The notes under the pieces are model-generated. The model saw nothing but the letters and a program-made list of their open reading frames with translations. It searched no databases and was not told the DNA's origin. Below are positions 1 through 11,839 of a stretch of 64,000 bases of DNA, one piece after another. The translations under genes were made by a program, and so were the position numbers. Source of the stretch: Conus ventricosus (lineage: Eukaryota; Mollusca; Gastropoda; Neogastropoda; Conidae); assembly GCA_018398815.1 (NCBI GenBank), contig CM031616.1, positions 73,293,445 through 73,357,444 of the forward strand. Reading direction: 5' to 3'. Every line of letters begins with the position of its first letter. The first letter of the stretch is position 1.

Positions 1-2547
1 TTAACCAAACCGTAGTACTCCGTACGAGTGCTGTCGTCTTGTCAAGTTACCCTTTTTGTTGTATTCCTGTGATCAGTATCACAGTCGTGAATCCCCGTAT
101 TCACTTGGGGGCAGAAGCCTGTTTTTCTAAATTTTTAGGCCCTGACCAGGGTTTAGATACGAGCCGTGCAGGGCTTGCTATTCCAGCTCCTCAGTGAGTC
201 CCATTCACAAGTCTTGCTGGTGAGTATGTTGCGTAGTTAGTTCATATTTATTTTTCTTTTATTATTTATTTATTTCCAAATCTATTTTAAAGAATTGGTT
301 TTCCTCCCAGCTATTACTTTAATTCTTTCATTATTTATTTTGTTGTGTTTGAGTATTATTTTCGTTTATCATTTTATTACCGTTTCGTTTATGCCAACTT
401 TTAATTATTCATTTACTTCTAGGCCATTTTTTTTTTTACATTTACAGCAGTAGGGCATGTTATTCATTTTCCCCTCCAAATACGTAGTGTTGTTGTGTTC
501 TGTGTGTTGTCGCGTGCCTGTACCACATTCCAGGTCATGTGTCTTGCCACACGTGTTTTGTGTGTTAGTGGTGGTCACTTGTAAATGTGCTTGTCAGGAC
601 ATTTTGGTTGTTGTCATTCTTGTAAATATTTAGGGCACCATAAGTTTATGTGGCCTGTTAATGCTTCCGGCTTTTGTTTTCGGAAAAGGAGAGTTATCCC
701 GAGGGAGATGATTCGTTTTTTTTATATAGCTCAAGAGAGCCAACCCCGGGGTGTTTGACATAAACGGTTGTGAACTTTTTTTTGAAATATGTATGTAGAC
801 AAAATGTCTGAACCGGGGAAATGTATTTAATTCTATTTGAGAACTGAAATTAGCAGGCACTCTGCCAGTGTGTTCCGTGCCTGTCCTTGTTACTCTCTGT
901 AATGGATGTCTGCTTACGGGTTTTTGCTTTGCAACAATTTATATGGGAAACCATCTTTGTGTGTTTTCCAGGACTTCTACTTCGACTTCTACTTCTTCTT
1001 CTACTTCCTCTTCTTGTTGGTTTTTTCCTCCTTTCCCTCACCAGTGGCTGACTTACCTGTGTGCTGCTGCTGCTGCCGCCAACCTTGCATCTGTGGCCGG
1101 TCTCGCCGCCTTTCCGGTTTCTGCTGTTGCTGCCATCGGTACCACAGCTGCTGTTGCGACCGCGGCTTGACCCCGCTGCCTCCTCCATCTTCTTCGTCGC
1201 CCAATCATCCCTCCCCTTTCCTCTCCCAGTCTTCAGCCCTTTCTCCTCGCCCCTCTCCCGGGAACCCGCAAGGACTCCTCGCCCCGGGGTCGGAACGAGG
1301 ACGCACCAGTCCGCCGTGCACCATCTTTGGAGAGAGGACCTTCATCCTGATCTCTTTTTCTTGTGTTGCGCCGGTGACCCCACTCTCTACCCTTACAGCT
1401 TCGTGGGTCGCTGGTGCCGCTGCTCTACCTGCTGCGTACAGGTGTTGGACGGCCGCCACACCTGTGTGCTTGGATTGGGTGCATCTCACCTTCACTCTCG
1501 AACCTTCGTGTCCTCGTTGTGTGTAACTATCTCCTTGGAAGGAGAAAGGACGCTATCCTGTCTGCGACGTGGAGTGTATCCGACGGGCGGACGCGCTCTC
1601 CCTTCGCCGGACCCGCACAGGACTGTCTCACGGTCTTTGGGGGGTCGGTCCGTAAGTCTGGCATCCACGTTTAATTGCAGAGATAAAGGACAGGCATTAA
1701 ATCAGTTTTGTCAGCAGAGCGCTTTATAATTCTATTATGGTTATGTTTGCCTAACATGAATGTTTTGTTTGCATTTCCACATATACAGGCTTTCCAGGGT
1801 TGTCGCCGCTGTATGGTGCGTTTTTGTGTGTGCAGGATTCCAGTTTATCTATCTTGCCAAGTTTAACCATGCATTGTTTATCAATCTTTCTGTGATGAAA
1901 TGTCCTTCGTCTGTTAGCGTTTAAAAAAGAGTGAAATTAATGTTGGATGTTTAGTTACGGTCCTTAGCAGTTGAACTTCCCCAGTATACTACCCCATTCT
2001 AAGGGTACTTCCCAAGATGCTCCCCTTTGTTTTGGCCTTTCTTATTTAATGATCCAGTGCTAAAATTTCTCCTTCTGAACCGTAATCCCGTCTCATCCCA
2101 CAGGCTGTTGTCTTTGATTTGCATCTGGGCAATCCTGATCATCCCTATTTTAATTTTTGAGGATCAGATTTTGGCAATCATTCCTGCTTTTTTCTTAAAT
2201 CTTCCTTGACCCCTTTGGTTGCATTCCGGCTCCACCTTACCTTCTGGCCCCACCCAGAATCCGACTGGGACGTGAATGTTTGTGGAGAGATTCGATTATT
2301 TCGTGTGTGTGTGTCTGTCCCTTCCATTTTTTTTACAGCCCTTTTGGAGTTATAAATGTATACCCGTCCTTATATGTATGTAAACATGGTGTGAACCTCT
2401 ATGTTTTTTTTGTGACAGTAAAGTTTCAGTTTTTGTGCTCGTATTTTACGTGTTTGGATTTGATGTTTGTGTGGTTAGCGCGATTGAGTTGGGATTGATC
2501 ATAGCGTTTCCCTTGAACAATTACCACGTGACTTCACCCACGTGACA
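1..2547 (+). mobile_element. Family A LTR1 (left end cut by window)
   Basis: Long terminal repeat of an LTR retrotransposon. It matches 23861-26135 almost base for base over long stretches. The first 480 bp of the family LTR, seen at 23381-23860, lie outside the window. It ends in TGACA at 2543-2547, matching the TGTCA start of LTR3, and a primer binding site follows at once. A TATA-like TTATAAAT lies near 2348. It carries about 260 bp (roughly 1365-1627) that LTR3 lacks. Positions 960-1170 hold a pyrimidine-rich tract and then an Ala-rich reading frame, discussed in findings. The repeat boundaries are directly visible; the family name is only a label of mine. Confidence 0.85.
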
Positions 2548-2551
2548 ATTA

Positions 2552-2569
2552 TGGGGGCTCGTCCCGGGG
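2552..2569 (+). promoter_or_regulatory. Primer binding site, tRNA-Pro type (family A, copy 1)
   Basis: Starts four bases after the LTR end with TGGGGGCTCGTCC. These 13 bases are the known proline-tRNA primer site used by gammaretroviruses and some other elements. The following bases differ by one extra C. The second copy has a similar site at 18067. Confidence 0.7.
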
Positions 2570-3540
2570 TCGCTGTGACTTTCTTGACCTTTTGCGCTGC
2601 CTTTTGTGTTGTCTGTTGTTTTTGGCGTAGTGTTTGTGCTTGGAATTGTGCTTACGGAATAGGCTGTGGGAGGTTGGAGGGTTACCCCTAGCGTAGTAGG
2701 GGGGTAACATTTGGAGGTGGATTAGAACCCTACTGCTGTTTATTCGTTATATTGTTCTTTGTGAAAGTTGTTTAGCCAGGTTATTATATTCCCTCACAGA
2801 TCGAGAGTTGCTGACCGTGGAAACTCCCCCATCGTTAGATTTGGCCCCGTCCTACCGTTGAATCGGTCGCGTCGTGGTGACAGGTGTCAGTTTTCTTCCT
2901 CTTTTGTAGTGTAGGATATAAATAGTTTTTTTGACGGAAGTTGGTTAGTTCGTGTTTGTTTGGCTCGGTTGTATTGTTAGGAATTGTGTAGTGTACAACT
3001 TGTGATCGTGTAAAGGGTGCGTTAGGAGTGAATTCATAAATGTGATTTTTGAATGTAGAAATAGTTTGTGTGTGGACAGAGATATACCGTATTAAGCTCT
3101 TCAATTGCTCGGCGTTGTTACTGCTCTGAGCGGGTTACAGTGTGTGTGTTCAGACACATTGTGGGGAGGAAGGACTTCGGTGATACACAGTGTTTATTTT
3201 GTGTGAACAGGACTTAGTGCAGCAGTCCAATGATGAGGATCGTTACTGGTTACCAGTTTCTGTATTTCGATTATTGTTGGCGTTTCTGTACCGCGAGTTA
3301 GGGCTCCAGGCGTAGTGTTGATATATTCATTAGCCGATGTCCGCACCGTGTGGGTGACTTACTTAGTGCCGGTGAAACCGACAGTGCTTATGAATTGGGT
3401 TGGTGCTCGAGTTCACTTCATTGACTTGGGGTTTGTGATTTAATTCTACCGTGCATTGATCTGAAATTGTGTTGGGGTCCATTAGGCTGGCGAGCTACTG
3501 TGACTCGTGCGTGAACAAGCTTTGGGTGTGTACTGCTCGT
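2570..3540 (+). other. Family A untranslated leader, copy 1
   Basis: About 1 kb between the primer binding site and the first gag-like sequence. No reading frame resembles a known protein. It aligns with 18085-19080 of the second copy, with many one-base gaps. Confidence 0.5.
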
Positions 3541-3544
3541 CGAA

Positions 3545-5235
3545 CGTGTAGTGCAAGAATTAGTACACTGTTCCGGAACTTATCTTTCCGAGAATCAATC
3601 AGGTTGCGAAACCATGGATACTGATAGGGTAGTGACTCGATCTGTCTCTGCTGCCGCAGCCGGTCTAGGAAAAGCTTCTGTGGAGAGCTCTTTTCCTTCG
3701 CCTGCCGGGAGTGTGACGACCACTGTTATAACCACATTGTCGACGCCGCCTGGGATGGTAACACGTTGTCGGAGGGTCGTGGTCCTCCTTCCCCAGTTAG
3801 GCTTATCTTCTTCGATCTGTGTCAGTCCTGTGAACTCCACGGTTTCCTCATAAGCCTGGGGTCTACACCCTCTAGATTTGGGACCTACTCCGTACAACGA
3901 TTCCCCTTTCGCCCGCCCGATCGTGGATATCCTTCCTGACCATTAGGGCACCGCTGTGGCCACGTGGAGGAGGGTGGGGTGTGAGAGAGAGAGGGATCCG
4001 TTATTAGGTGGGATGATAGAGAGGGGTGGTTACAAGGAGAATGGTGAGAGATGGAGGCGGGAGGCCAGTGAAGATGTGGAGAGAGACTTGAGAATTGCAG
4101 GTGGGTAAAGCAGGAGAAGCCCGAGAGAAATAGGGGAGAGGCTGTGAAGAGGCACGCCAGGAGTGCTGAGAGTGAGGATAACGGAGAGAGGCGTGGAAGA
4201 GGCAGCAGGGAGAGCTGAGAGAGAGGAAACTGAAGGCGTGTGGAGGCACGTAGAGGAGGCCGATAGAGAGAAATTAGAGGGAGGAGCGTGAGAGGCTGCT
4301 AGGATAGGCTGGAGGAAAGAGAAGAGAGAGTGAAAACCAGACAGCGAGAGAGAGTAGAGGCTGATAGAAGTAGGGCTGAGGCCTGACTGATCTGGTGCGA
4401 GCCAGGACAGAGCGTCTGTTCCTCGGTGGCATCAGGTAATGATAGTTGAAGAGCTTTGGTCTTGGGAGCGGAGTGGGACGTGAGGGGCAACCCTTGTCGT
4501 AAGGGGCTTTGGGTTGTCAGCGCCCCGGATGATTTCCTTTGATTCCAACCAGGGGATGTCTTGACCGTGTTCCTGGAACTATAATCGAGGATTTGGTAGA
4601 CCCTTTTGGCTAGTCTGCATGTTCTGTAGGCTGTATACTTGAAGTCGGTCTCCAGCGGTCAGGGTAAGAAGGCGGTTATTCAACATTCCTTCCTCTTGTT
4701 CCTTGTGGGAGATCAAGTGGCCCTTCGCCAACGGCTCCACATGACGGACAGAGTCTACCGGTCGTCGGTTTAGGAAACTAGAACTAGGGCCGAGTCGAAA
4801 AATTCATCCTGGTTTGGGGGTGCGATAGTAAAGATGACGTTGAAACTATTGGGTGGTTTGCCTCGGGATTGCCCCATACAGATGCAGTCATACTGGAGCT
4901 GCCTGAGCTACGTAGCGTCTGCTGATCTAAGAATCAAATACTCAGGAGAAATCCCAGTCCTGCATCGTTCCAGAGGCAATAAACCATTGCCGAAGCATTT
5001 GCGGTCGCAGGCGTTTTTTCATTTTCGACGCTTTGAACACCAACTTGTGTCCCAGCCATCTGACGGACGCCCAGATATACAACTTACTGTTCCATCATTG
5101 AAACTTACTTGACGCGGCCAAGAACAGGGGTTCCTCCAGTATAAAGACGGTGTTTTCCGTGTGGATCGACTGAGCTCTTGAGGAAATGCGTGCCCATGCT
5201 GAGAGCATCCTGTTCTAATTTGTGAGGCTAGATCA
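3545..5235 (+). pseudogene. Degenerate gag of family A, copy 1
   Basis: Gag-like structural region, split over several frames. The start (3551 onward) shares QELVHCSGTY with the second copy. A strongly purine-rich block at about 3975-4420 would encode an Arg/Glu-rich, probably helical or coiled-coil segment. A capsid-like part follows to about 5230. The matching part of copy 2 reads more clearly. No zinc knuckle was recognised. The function rests on its position between the primer site and pol and on sharing with copy 2. Confidence 0.5.
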
Positions 5236-5299
5236 GGAGATGTGGCACATGGGAGCTCACCCGGTCAGGCGTACCCAGAGTTCCCCTCAATTCGCTTTC

Positions 5300-5520
5300 C
5301 GTGGTTCTGGGTGCTTGTCGTTGATGCCATTAGGGATTCTGGCATCGGCAAAAGTTGTATTGACCAGAGGCTGATCCCTGCTGTTGCAGTTCTGGGGACC
5401 CCAGGTGTGTGGTGCTCGGGTATTGTGGCAGGATTAATGTCCAAGCGGCCCACTGCACTGATCTGGTTGGTCGCAAGCCGTATTTTGAGGGCTCGGTTTG
5501 GTGCGATCGGCCAGTGGTCA
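5300..5520 (+). pseudogene. Possible retropepsin remnant, family A copy 1
   Basis: Just upstream of integrase, where protease is expected. The plus frame carries VDAIRDSGIG, which could be a decayed D-[TS]-G active-site region. The second copy (about 20835-20900) is too broken to confirm it. Weak call from position and one short motif. Confidence 0.25.
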
Positions 5521-5899
5521 AGCACTGGAATATCCCTGGCTGATAGGTATCGTGGGGATGTTCGAGGTGGGAAAACTCGGGTCATCCACTCGGCCTACCT
5601 CATTCAAGCTTGTGCTAGGATGGCAAACCTCTCGTGCCAACAGAGCGCAAGTGCCACACTCAAACCGCTTTTGAAGCCTTCAAGTTGGAGTGCGTGCGAG
5701 GTGACCACGTCAATAGTGAAGGTTCTTCTGCTACGTGTTCCTACCCTCAATCAGGTGCGAAAGAACTTGGGAAGCCCCACCGACTCAGCGTGGAACTGGG
5801 CAGACTCTGTTCATTTTGTGGTAAGGCGTTCTCTTGAGAACCTTTTGAGGGGGAGAACATGATTAGCTCGAAACAGTTGGTTTTGTGCCTACGACACTC

Positions 5900-7060
5900 T
5901 CCGTGACTTACGTCCTACCTGTTGGGTCACGATTCGCCCTTGGCCGGACTTTTGGGGTCAAGAGACTCTCGAGAGGATTAGGCAGGAATTCTACTGGCCT
6001 GGCTTGGAGATAAAGATGTGCGTCAGTATTTGCCGCTCTTGTGAAGGTGTGCATCGATCTAAACAACCAAGGCTATAACACAAGAGTTCCTCTTGGGGAT
6101 AAGTGCCAATAGTTCGAACACCATTCTCTAAGGTTAGGGGTGGTCTAGTGGGGCCCATATTACCGGCTTCAGTTCCGATGGTCATCGGTACATCCTCGTC
6201 ATGGGCGATGATGCCACGAGATACCCCGAAGCAGTTTCTCTTGAAGTCCATAGATGCGCCAATACTGTCGCCGAAGCACTATGTGGGCTTGTGGACTCGA
6301 AACTGGTATTCCAGGTACCCACAAGTACTATTTCCGTCCAAAGGGTCCTCAATTTAGTAGTGATGGAGTATGCAGGAGGTCTTCCGCTTACTCATCATGT
6401 CCCTGTTTATCTCGAGTCCCTTTCATTGCGCAAGCAAACGGTCTGGTCGAAACGTCTTGTATTGCACAACACTGTAACAATATGGTTGAAGCGGGACTCT
6501 GCCATGAGGCTCCACGATGGAGGGGGATAGATACATCCCAGGTGTCCTCTTTGTTACGTGAAGTGCCACAGGAGAGATTGCGTTTTTCTCCTTGGAATTG
6601 TTGTACGGACCTCGGTCTGGTTAGGGTCCAATGTCCGTATTGAAGAAACATTTGGAACAGTAGAAACAGTGGAGGAATTCTGACGAAGTCGCTTTTGTGC
6701 TTGACTTGTGGAACCTGGTATTGCTGAGTCCTGTGCGATACTGGCTTCTTCTCATCTACAGCGAGCTCAGGAGAGGGATATACGGATCTTTTGATTAAGG
6801 GTAGGCCCCTGTGAACGGCCGTGGTTCGAAAAACGGGAGATGAGGTGTCTTCTCTTCCGTCAATGAATAACAAGCTCCAGTTAGCCTGCAAAGACAGGGA
6901 CCATATAATGGTCGAACAGCGAACCAGCGATGGGCTATGGGTCTTCAGCATCAAGGGAATGAGCAAGCTCTATCTCGCGAATTTGCTGAAAATAGTATCA
7001 ATGGCGGGAAGAGAGTCCAAACTGGATTTGCCCCTGAGTCATACGAACCAATCGAGGAAA
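5900..7060 (+). pseudogene. Integrase of family A, copy 1 (frameshifted)
   Basis: Integrase with its parts in order. The zinc-binding (H2C2) region is at about 5930-6060, with fragments such as VRQY and the following Cys pair. The catalytic core is at about 6110-6480. Its C-terminal part, containing LVET and, after a frame change, LLREVPQERLRFSPWN, runs to about 6610. A GPY/F-type module at about 6870-6970 contains VEQRTS and KLYLANLL. Several frameshifts separate the pieces. The integrase lies upstream of the RT/RNase H remnant, so the pol order is not the usual gypsy one. Confidence 0.7.
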
Positions 7061-7084
7061 CACCAAATGGAGATTACCCAGATT

Positions 7085-7720
7085 CCTCTGTAGCCCCTGA
7101 CCCTGTAGTCGACAATCTACGAAAGATCAGGAGGCGACACACACTAATCACCAAGAATGCATTTGAGTTCGTTTTTGGGCCTCGTGGGGTAATTACCGCA
7201 TATTATTTTTATCCCCAACTTCTCAGAATTGGCCCTGCCCAGTCAACTGACCGAAAACAAGGGGAAGCTTCCAGAACAGATCGGTGGGTTCTGGAGTGTG
7301 TGTCGGCGTTCAGGCGGTTTGTTAAAGGTGGCGCTTACTTCCAAACCAGTGCTACAGCTCCGAGCCCTGTTAAAATCCCTTTTGTCCTGCGGGACAGATG
7401 CATAAGCTACGGGGATAGGCGCTATCTCCTTGGTTTTCTCCAGGATCGAGGGTGGGAAGGGGCTTCAACACGTGGGGTACGTCAGTATGAAATCTGAGGG
7501 GGCTGCTGCAGAATTGCGGTTATCATTCGATAGGTGCAGGAGTGCTTAGCGGTGGTATGGGCCTATCCGTCGATTCTATCCCTACCTCTTCGGGCAGGTA
7601 ATTAGTGCCTCCAGTCTGATCATCACCCATCTGCTTATACCTTCTTAGCATCTGGCCCATGGAGCAGAAGGTTAATGGGTGGGCTATTGAACTTCTGAGG
7701 TAACGAGTTTGACGTGAGCG
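7085..7720 (+). pseudogene. RT C-terminal tail plus RNase H, family A copy 1
   Basis: Begins right after the integrase tail with DPVVDNLRKI, the segment that normally follows the RT palm. Remnants of the connection region and of RNase H follow: a W-x-E-C-V-S-A-F helix, PFVLR, then an IGAVLLQ-like stretch in a shifted frame. No FxDD/YxDD box, fingers or palm can be found between the integrase end (about 7060) and this segment. The element therefore looks deleted for the RT core. Copy 2 has the same junction. Confidence 0.6.
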
Positions 7721-7957
7721 CAATCCCTGGCTAGGAAATGTAGTGGCGGATTTTATCATTTGGTGGAGACGTAGGCTCTGTTTAATGTTTCTTCGGTTGC
7801 TGACCGGAGATTCGATGATGAACTGTGTATCTTGTACCGTGATTGTGTTGGTGTTTTTTTTTCTTCTTTTTCTACATTCGCAATGTACCTTTGTTACTTG
7901 GGGACAGGTTTGGGTAGCTGGTACCTCATTTGTACCCATGCTTTTTTGGAGGGGGGT
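7721..7957 (+). promoter_or_regulatory. 3' untranslated region and polypurine tract, family A copy 1
   Basis: Noncoding tail ending in a G-rich purine run (GGAGGGGGGTGG at about 7948-7959) just before the LTR2 start. This is where plus-strand priming occurs in LTR elements. It matches 23371-23380 in copy 2. Confidence 0.55.
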
Positions 7958-9609
7958 GGTGTACGCACTGCTTGTTTCTTCAACTGTCATGTTCATGGGT
8001 CCGTTTTGTCTAGAGGGAAGTAATTTGTGTAGGGGGTTAGTTTTGTTATTATGCAGCTGTGTCTTGTCGTAACTATAAAATATAACTTCTTAGTTTTATT
8101 TTTGCTTTTAATCTCTCTGAACCCACCTTCCATCCTGCATTGTCATGTGTTTTCCATGTGGACTCGGGTTGGCTCGGGGGGGTTTATATCGTGGGCTGTG
8201 TGAGCGTCCTCTCACTGCCAATCAGTTTTTTTTTTGGGAAGCGACTGGGGCTGTCGAGTTGGAAGGCGGTTCAGTGGGTTGTTAGGATAACGTGTAGTGC
8301 AAGCCATTAGGCTTTGCAGGTTTTTTTTCTTGTTAATCTGTTTTTTTGTGAGGTGTGAATTCTATCCTCAGGGAGCACATCGTGCATCATTTGTGGGAAG
8401 GAAAATGCTGTTGCATTTTTTTTGGAGATACTTATCTCCCGGTCTCAGGATTAAGGTTTTTTACCTTTGGGTTTTTCCTGCCCAGTTGGTACTAGTACGA
8501 CTGCTGTCGTCTTGTCAAGTTTCCCTTTTGTGTGTTTTCCTCGTGGTTAGTGAATACAGTCGTGTATCACAGTATTCACTTGGAGGACAGTTGCCTGTTT
8601 TATTAATTTTTAGGGCCTCGACCAGGGTTCTGAGATAGGACGAATCCTGCTGTGCGTCGTGGTGTGTTCCGAGGTCACCCGCCCCCCCCCACCCGGCGGT
8701 CGCGCTCTCCCTTCGCCGGGATCCCGAACAGGACTGGTCTCACGGTCTTTGGGGGGTCGGTCGTAAGTCTGGATCCACGGTTTAATGCAGTGATAAGGAC
8801 AGGCATTTTAAATCCTGTTTTTGTCGCAGAGCGCGTTATAATTCTTTTTTGGTTTTGTTTGGCTATACTTGATTGTTTTGTTTGCTATTTCCACTTTTCT
8901 GGCTTTCAGGGTTGTCGCGCTGTTTGGTGCGTTTTTGTGTAGGTGCAGGTTTACAGTTTATTTTCTTGCCATGTGTTACACATGCATTGTTTAATCATTC
9001 TTTCTGTGATGAATGTCCCATTCGTATGTTAGCGTTTAAATAAAAAGTGAAAGTTATTGTTGGTGTTTAGGTCGGTCCTTAGCTGGTTGAACTTCCCCAG
9101 TATACTACCCTTTCTAAGGGTTTTCCCAAGTCAGCTCCCCTTTGTTTTGGCCTTTCTTTTTTTTTGATACAGTGCTAAGTTTCATCTCTGAAACCGTAAT
9201 ACCGTCTAATCCCACTGGCTGTTGTCTTTGTTTGATCATGGGCATATCTGGTTATTCCCCTAATTTTTATATTTTGAGGGATCAGTTTATGGCCCCTATC
9301 ATTAATGTTTTTTCTTAAATCTTCCTTGACCCCTTTGGTTGCATTCCGGCTCACCACCTTACCTTATTGGCCCCACACCCAGAATCGACCGGGAATCGTG
9401 ATATGTTTGTGGAGAGAGATTTCGTTTATTTCCGTGGTGTGTGTGTGTCAAGTCCCTTCCATTTTTTTTTACAGCCCTTTTGGAGTTATAAATGTTACCC
9501 GTCCTATAGGTATGTTAAACATGGTGTAGTGACCTATATGTTTTTTTGTGACAGTAAAGTTTCAGTTTTTTTGTGCTGTATTTACGTGTTTGGATTGGAT
9601 GTTTGTGTG
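7958..9609 (+). mobile_element. Family A LTR2, left part (interrupted)
   Basis: Homologous to the start of LTR3 (23381 onward) and to LTR1. It begins near GTACGCACTG after the polypurine tract. Relative to LTR1 it lacks about 1.4 kb: homology jumps near 8660 from LTR1 position ~180 to ~1580. It also differs by many single-base indels. It breaks off at 9609, where element B begins, and resumes at 17985. Confidence 0.8.
9605..9609. repeat. Target site duplication of element B, left copy
   Basis: GTGTG here and at 17985-17989. In the intact LTR1 the site reads once (TTTGTGTGGTTAG near 2473). Five bases is usual for Ty3/gypsy integration. One extra T may belong to the LTR start. Confidence 0.7.
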
Positions 9610-11016
9610 TTGTCACGGACCAAAAAATGAAAAAACCCAACTCGTGGAGTCGGCTGCCAATTTGTTCGGGACTTTAGCTTCATCTCAAACAATTCTAGGC
9701 GCCACTGTGACGGGCCTTGGGTGGGGCCCAGCCTATTAAGCTTTGTGGTGAGGCTTCACGGATCGGTACCGAGACACCCAAGACAGATAAGCCGTTTTGG
9801 GACCAGACGCCTCGATGTCTGCCCGGTCGCATTCTGTGCCTGGGCGGACTCATCTAGCCATTTTACAATGTCCAGTGCCCTCGCTTAGCCACACGGCGCC
9901 AGTGTTTAAGTAGGGAAGGGGGGATCGGGTAAGGTAGTGTTTGTGGTGGGGGGGTGAAATCTAGCTAATCTTTTAAATGGACCGATTGTCCACCACAGAG
10001 AGTAGGTTGTGTAGGCGTGGGGACTGTAATGATTGAATATCCAATGGAATTAGTGGGAGCATAACTCGGGTGTCAGGGGGATTGTAAAAATTACTTGACC
10101 AATGGTACTCGCCCTTTTTGGACAGATCGGAACGAATATGAAGGATGTGAGAGTGCAGAGAACGGGAGGAGAGAACGAGGGGGGGAGAAAGAACGAGAGA
10201 GTGTGAGAGGAGAGGTCTGAGTGTAGTCTCTGCAGGAGAATGGCCATGTGAGTGAGAGGAGGATGTTTGGGCTTTAGCACGAGATAGTTAGCAGAGAAGG
10301 ACTTAGGGAGTTGTTGGAGAGTGTTGCTAAATTATGAAGAGGAAAAGAAATGAATGAAAAAAAAAAAAGAGAAATAGAAAATGCAACAATGTCCTTTTGA
10401 TAAGAGCAGACTAGAAGTGAGTGTAGTGAGTGAGTTGCAATGCGTTTATGCCAGGAAGATTGAAAGGAGATACTGACGGTGTTGATTGTCTATATGGTCT
10501 ATTCTAAACGGGGGTTCGACACTCATAACTTGGCCAGCGCAACTTTCTTCGGCAGTTCAACCTGACCAACGCCATCAGTCCAGCCGACCGGTGCTAGCAG
10601 TCTGCTGACCGGTGCAAGCAGTCCAACACCAGTGCCAGCTGTTGTGTCGAGTGGTGAACGTGCGTGAGTAAAAATAATAAAAGAAAAAGAAAGAGACAGT
10701 GATTCGTGATGTGTTAAAGATCATCCTGGCCCAGGTTTAGTAGTAATTCTATTTATACCCGGTCGGTTTGGTAATGGATGTTTTTGATTAAATGATTTTG
10801 TGTAGTTTAGGTAAGAGGAATGTTTTTATTTCATTTGTTTCCTATGCATTGTTGTTTCGTTCTTTGTTCTTGTGGAGTAAAGTTTAGAGACTTTACTTGT
10901 GGTTTGTTGTGACGAAGCATGATAATATGATATGAGATTGTATGCAAGCTAGTGAGTGTTGTTTGGGGGGACTGCTGCGCTAGCCCTTCCTCCACTGACA
11001 TCACCCGAGGTTGACA
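9610..11016 (+). mobile_element. Element B 5' LTR
   Basis: Begins (T)TGTCACGGAC and ends GGTTGACA, so the ends form a TGTCA/TGACA inverted repeat. It aligns along its length with 16592-17984. An AATAAA-type signal lies in the A-rich stretch near 10673-10685. A possible primer binding site follows at about 11022 (TTGGCGAGCTGCC); I could not assign its tRNA. Confidence 0.85.
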
Positions 11017-11059
11017 ATGTATTGGCGAGCTGCCAGGTATTCTGGGCCCCATTTATTAT

Positions 11060-11830
11060 AATTGTTCAACTTCTCAGAGAGGAAGGGGGTGGGATTCAAG
11101 TATTGTAATCCTAAGACAAGGGGTTGTCTTACTGTATGTTCCCAATATTGTTAATATACTTGGCTTGGCATTGCTTCCTAGTAGTTTATTAATAGGCTTG
11201 GCTTTTCTGCCCCAGAGTAACTTATTTCGCACTGATTGCCTATAATTCGCTCTCATAGTTGGGTCTGGCGCTGGGCGTCTCATATCATACTTATCTACGT
11301 TTGTCCCATATGCTAATTTATCATTCATAGGTTGTGCTTTTACGTCACTCGTGTCGGGGGGGAGGAAACCACCATTGGGCTGTCGTAGTAATGTATAATT
11401 CTTGTTCAAAAAAAAAATAAAAAAAAAAAAAAGAGATTTAATGGCGGAAAGAAAGAACACCCCTATTGAAACAATACTTGTGTGCGCCTTCGCCTCGTGA
11501 GTTAGGCTTACTCGGGAGATGAGTTGCGTGCTTTCGTGGTGGGGGGGGAAAACCAACTAAATGTTGGATAAGAGATGAAACGCGCGGAAAGCGCGTGTCG
11601 CTTGGAATTGCAGAGCAGGAATAGCTATAAAGTAGAGCTGGAAATAGTAAATATTAAGGTGTCAGGCTCCTAATGATAATCAGGCTAGGGAAACGCAGGC
11701 AGGAAACAGAAAGATTGAGGGACAAGCGCCAGAAACAGAAAGTAAGAAGCATGGAAACAGAAAGATTAAAGGTTAATTAGAGCTAGGAGAATGTGAGAAG
11801 ACAAAGGGAGACCTCCGAATGGTGGTAGTT
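11060..11830 (+). other. Element B leader region
   Basis: Between the 5' LTR and the gag-like sequence. It contains an A-rich tract (11407-11432) and no recognisable protein on the plus strand. A 160-codon open frame on the minus strand (11074-11556) resembles nothing and is judged chance. Confidence 0.4.
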
Positions 11831-11839
11831 CGCAACTTT

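Noticed and set aside
7743..8072. 109-codon frame at the LTR2 start
   Set aside because: Spans the 3' noncoding region and LTR; not kept in copy 2.
11074..11556. 160-codon minus-strand frame in the element B leader
   Set aside because: Antisense to the element, includes an A-run, no family match.
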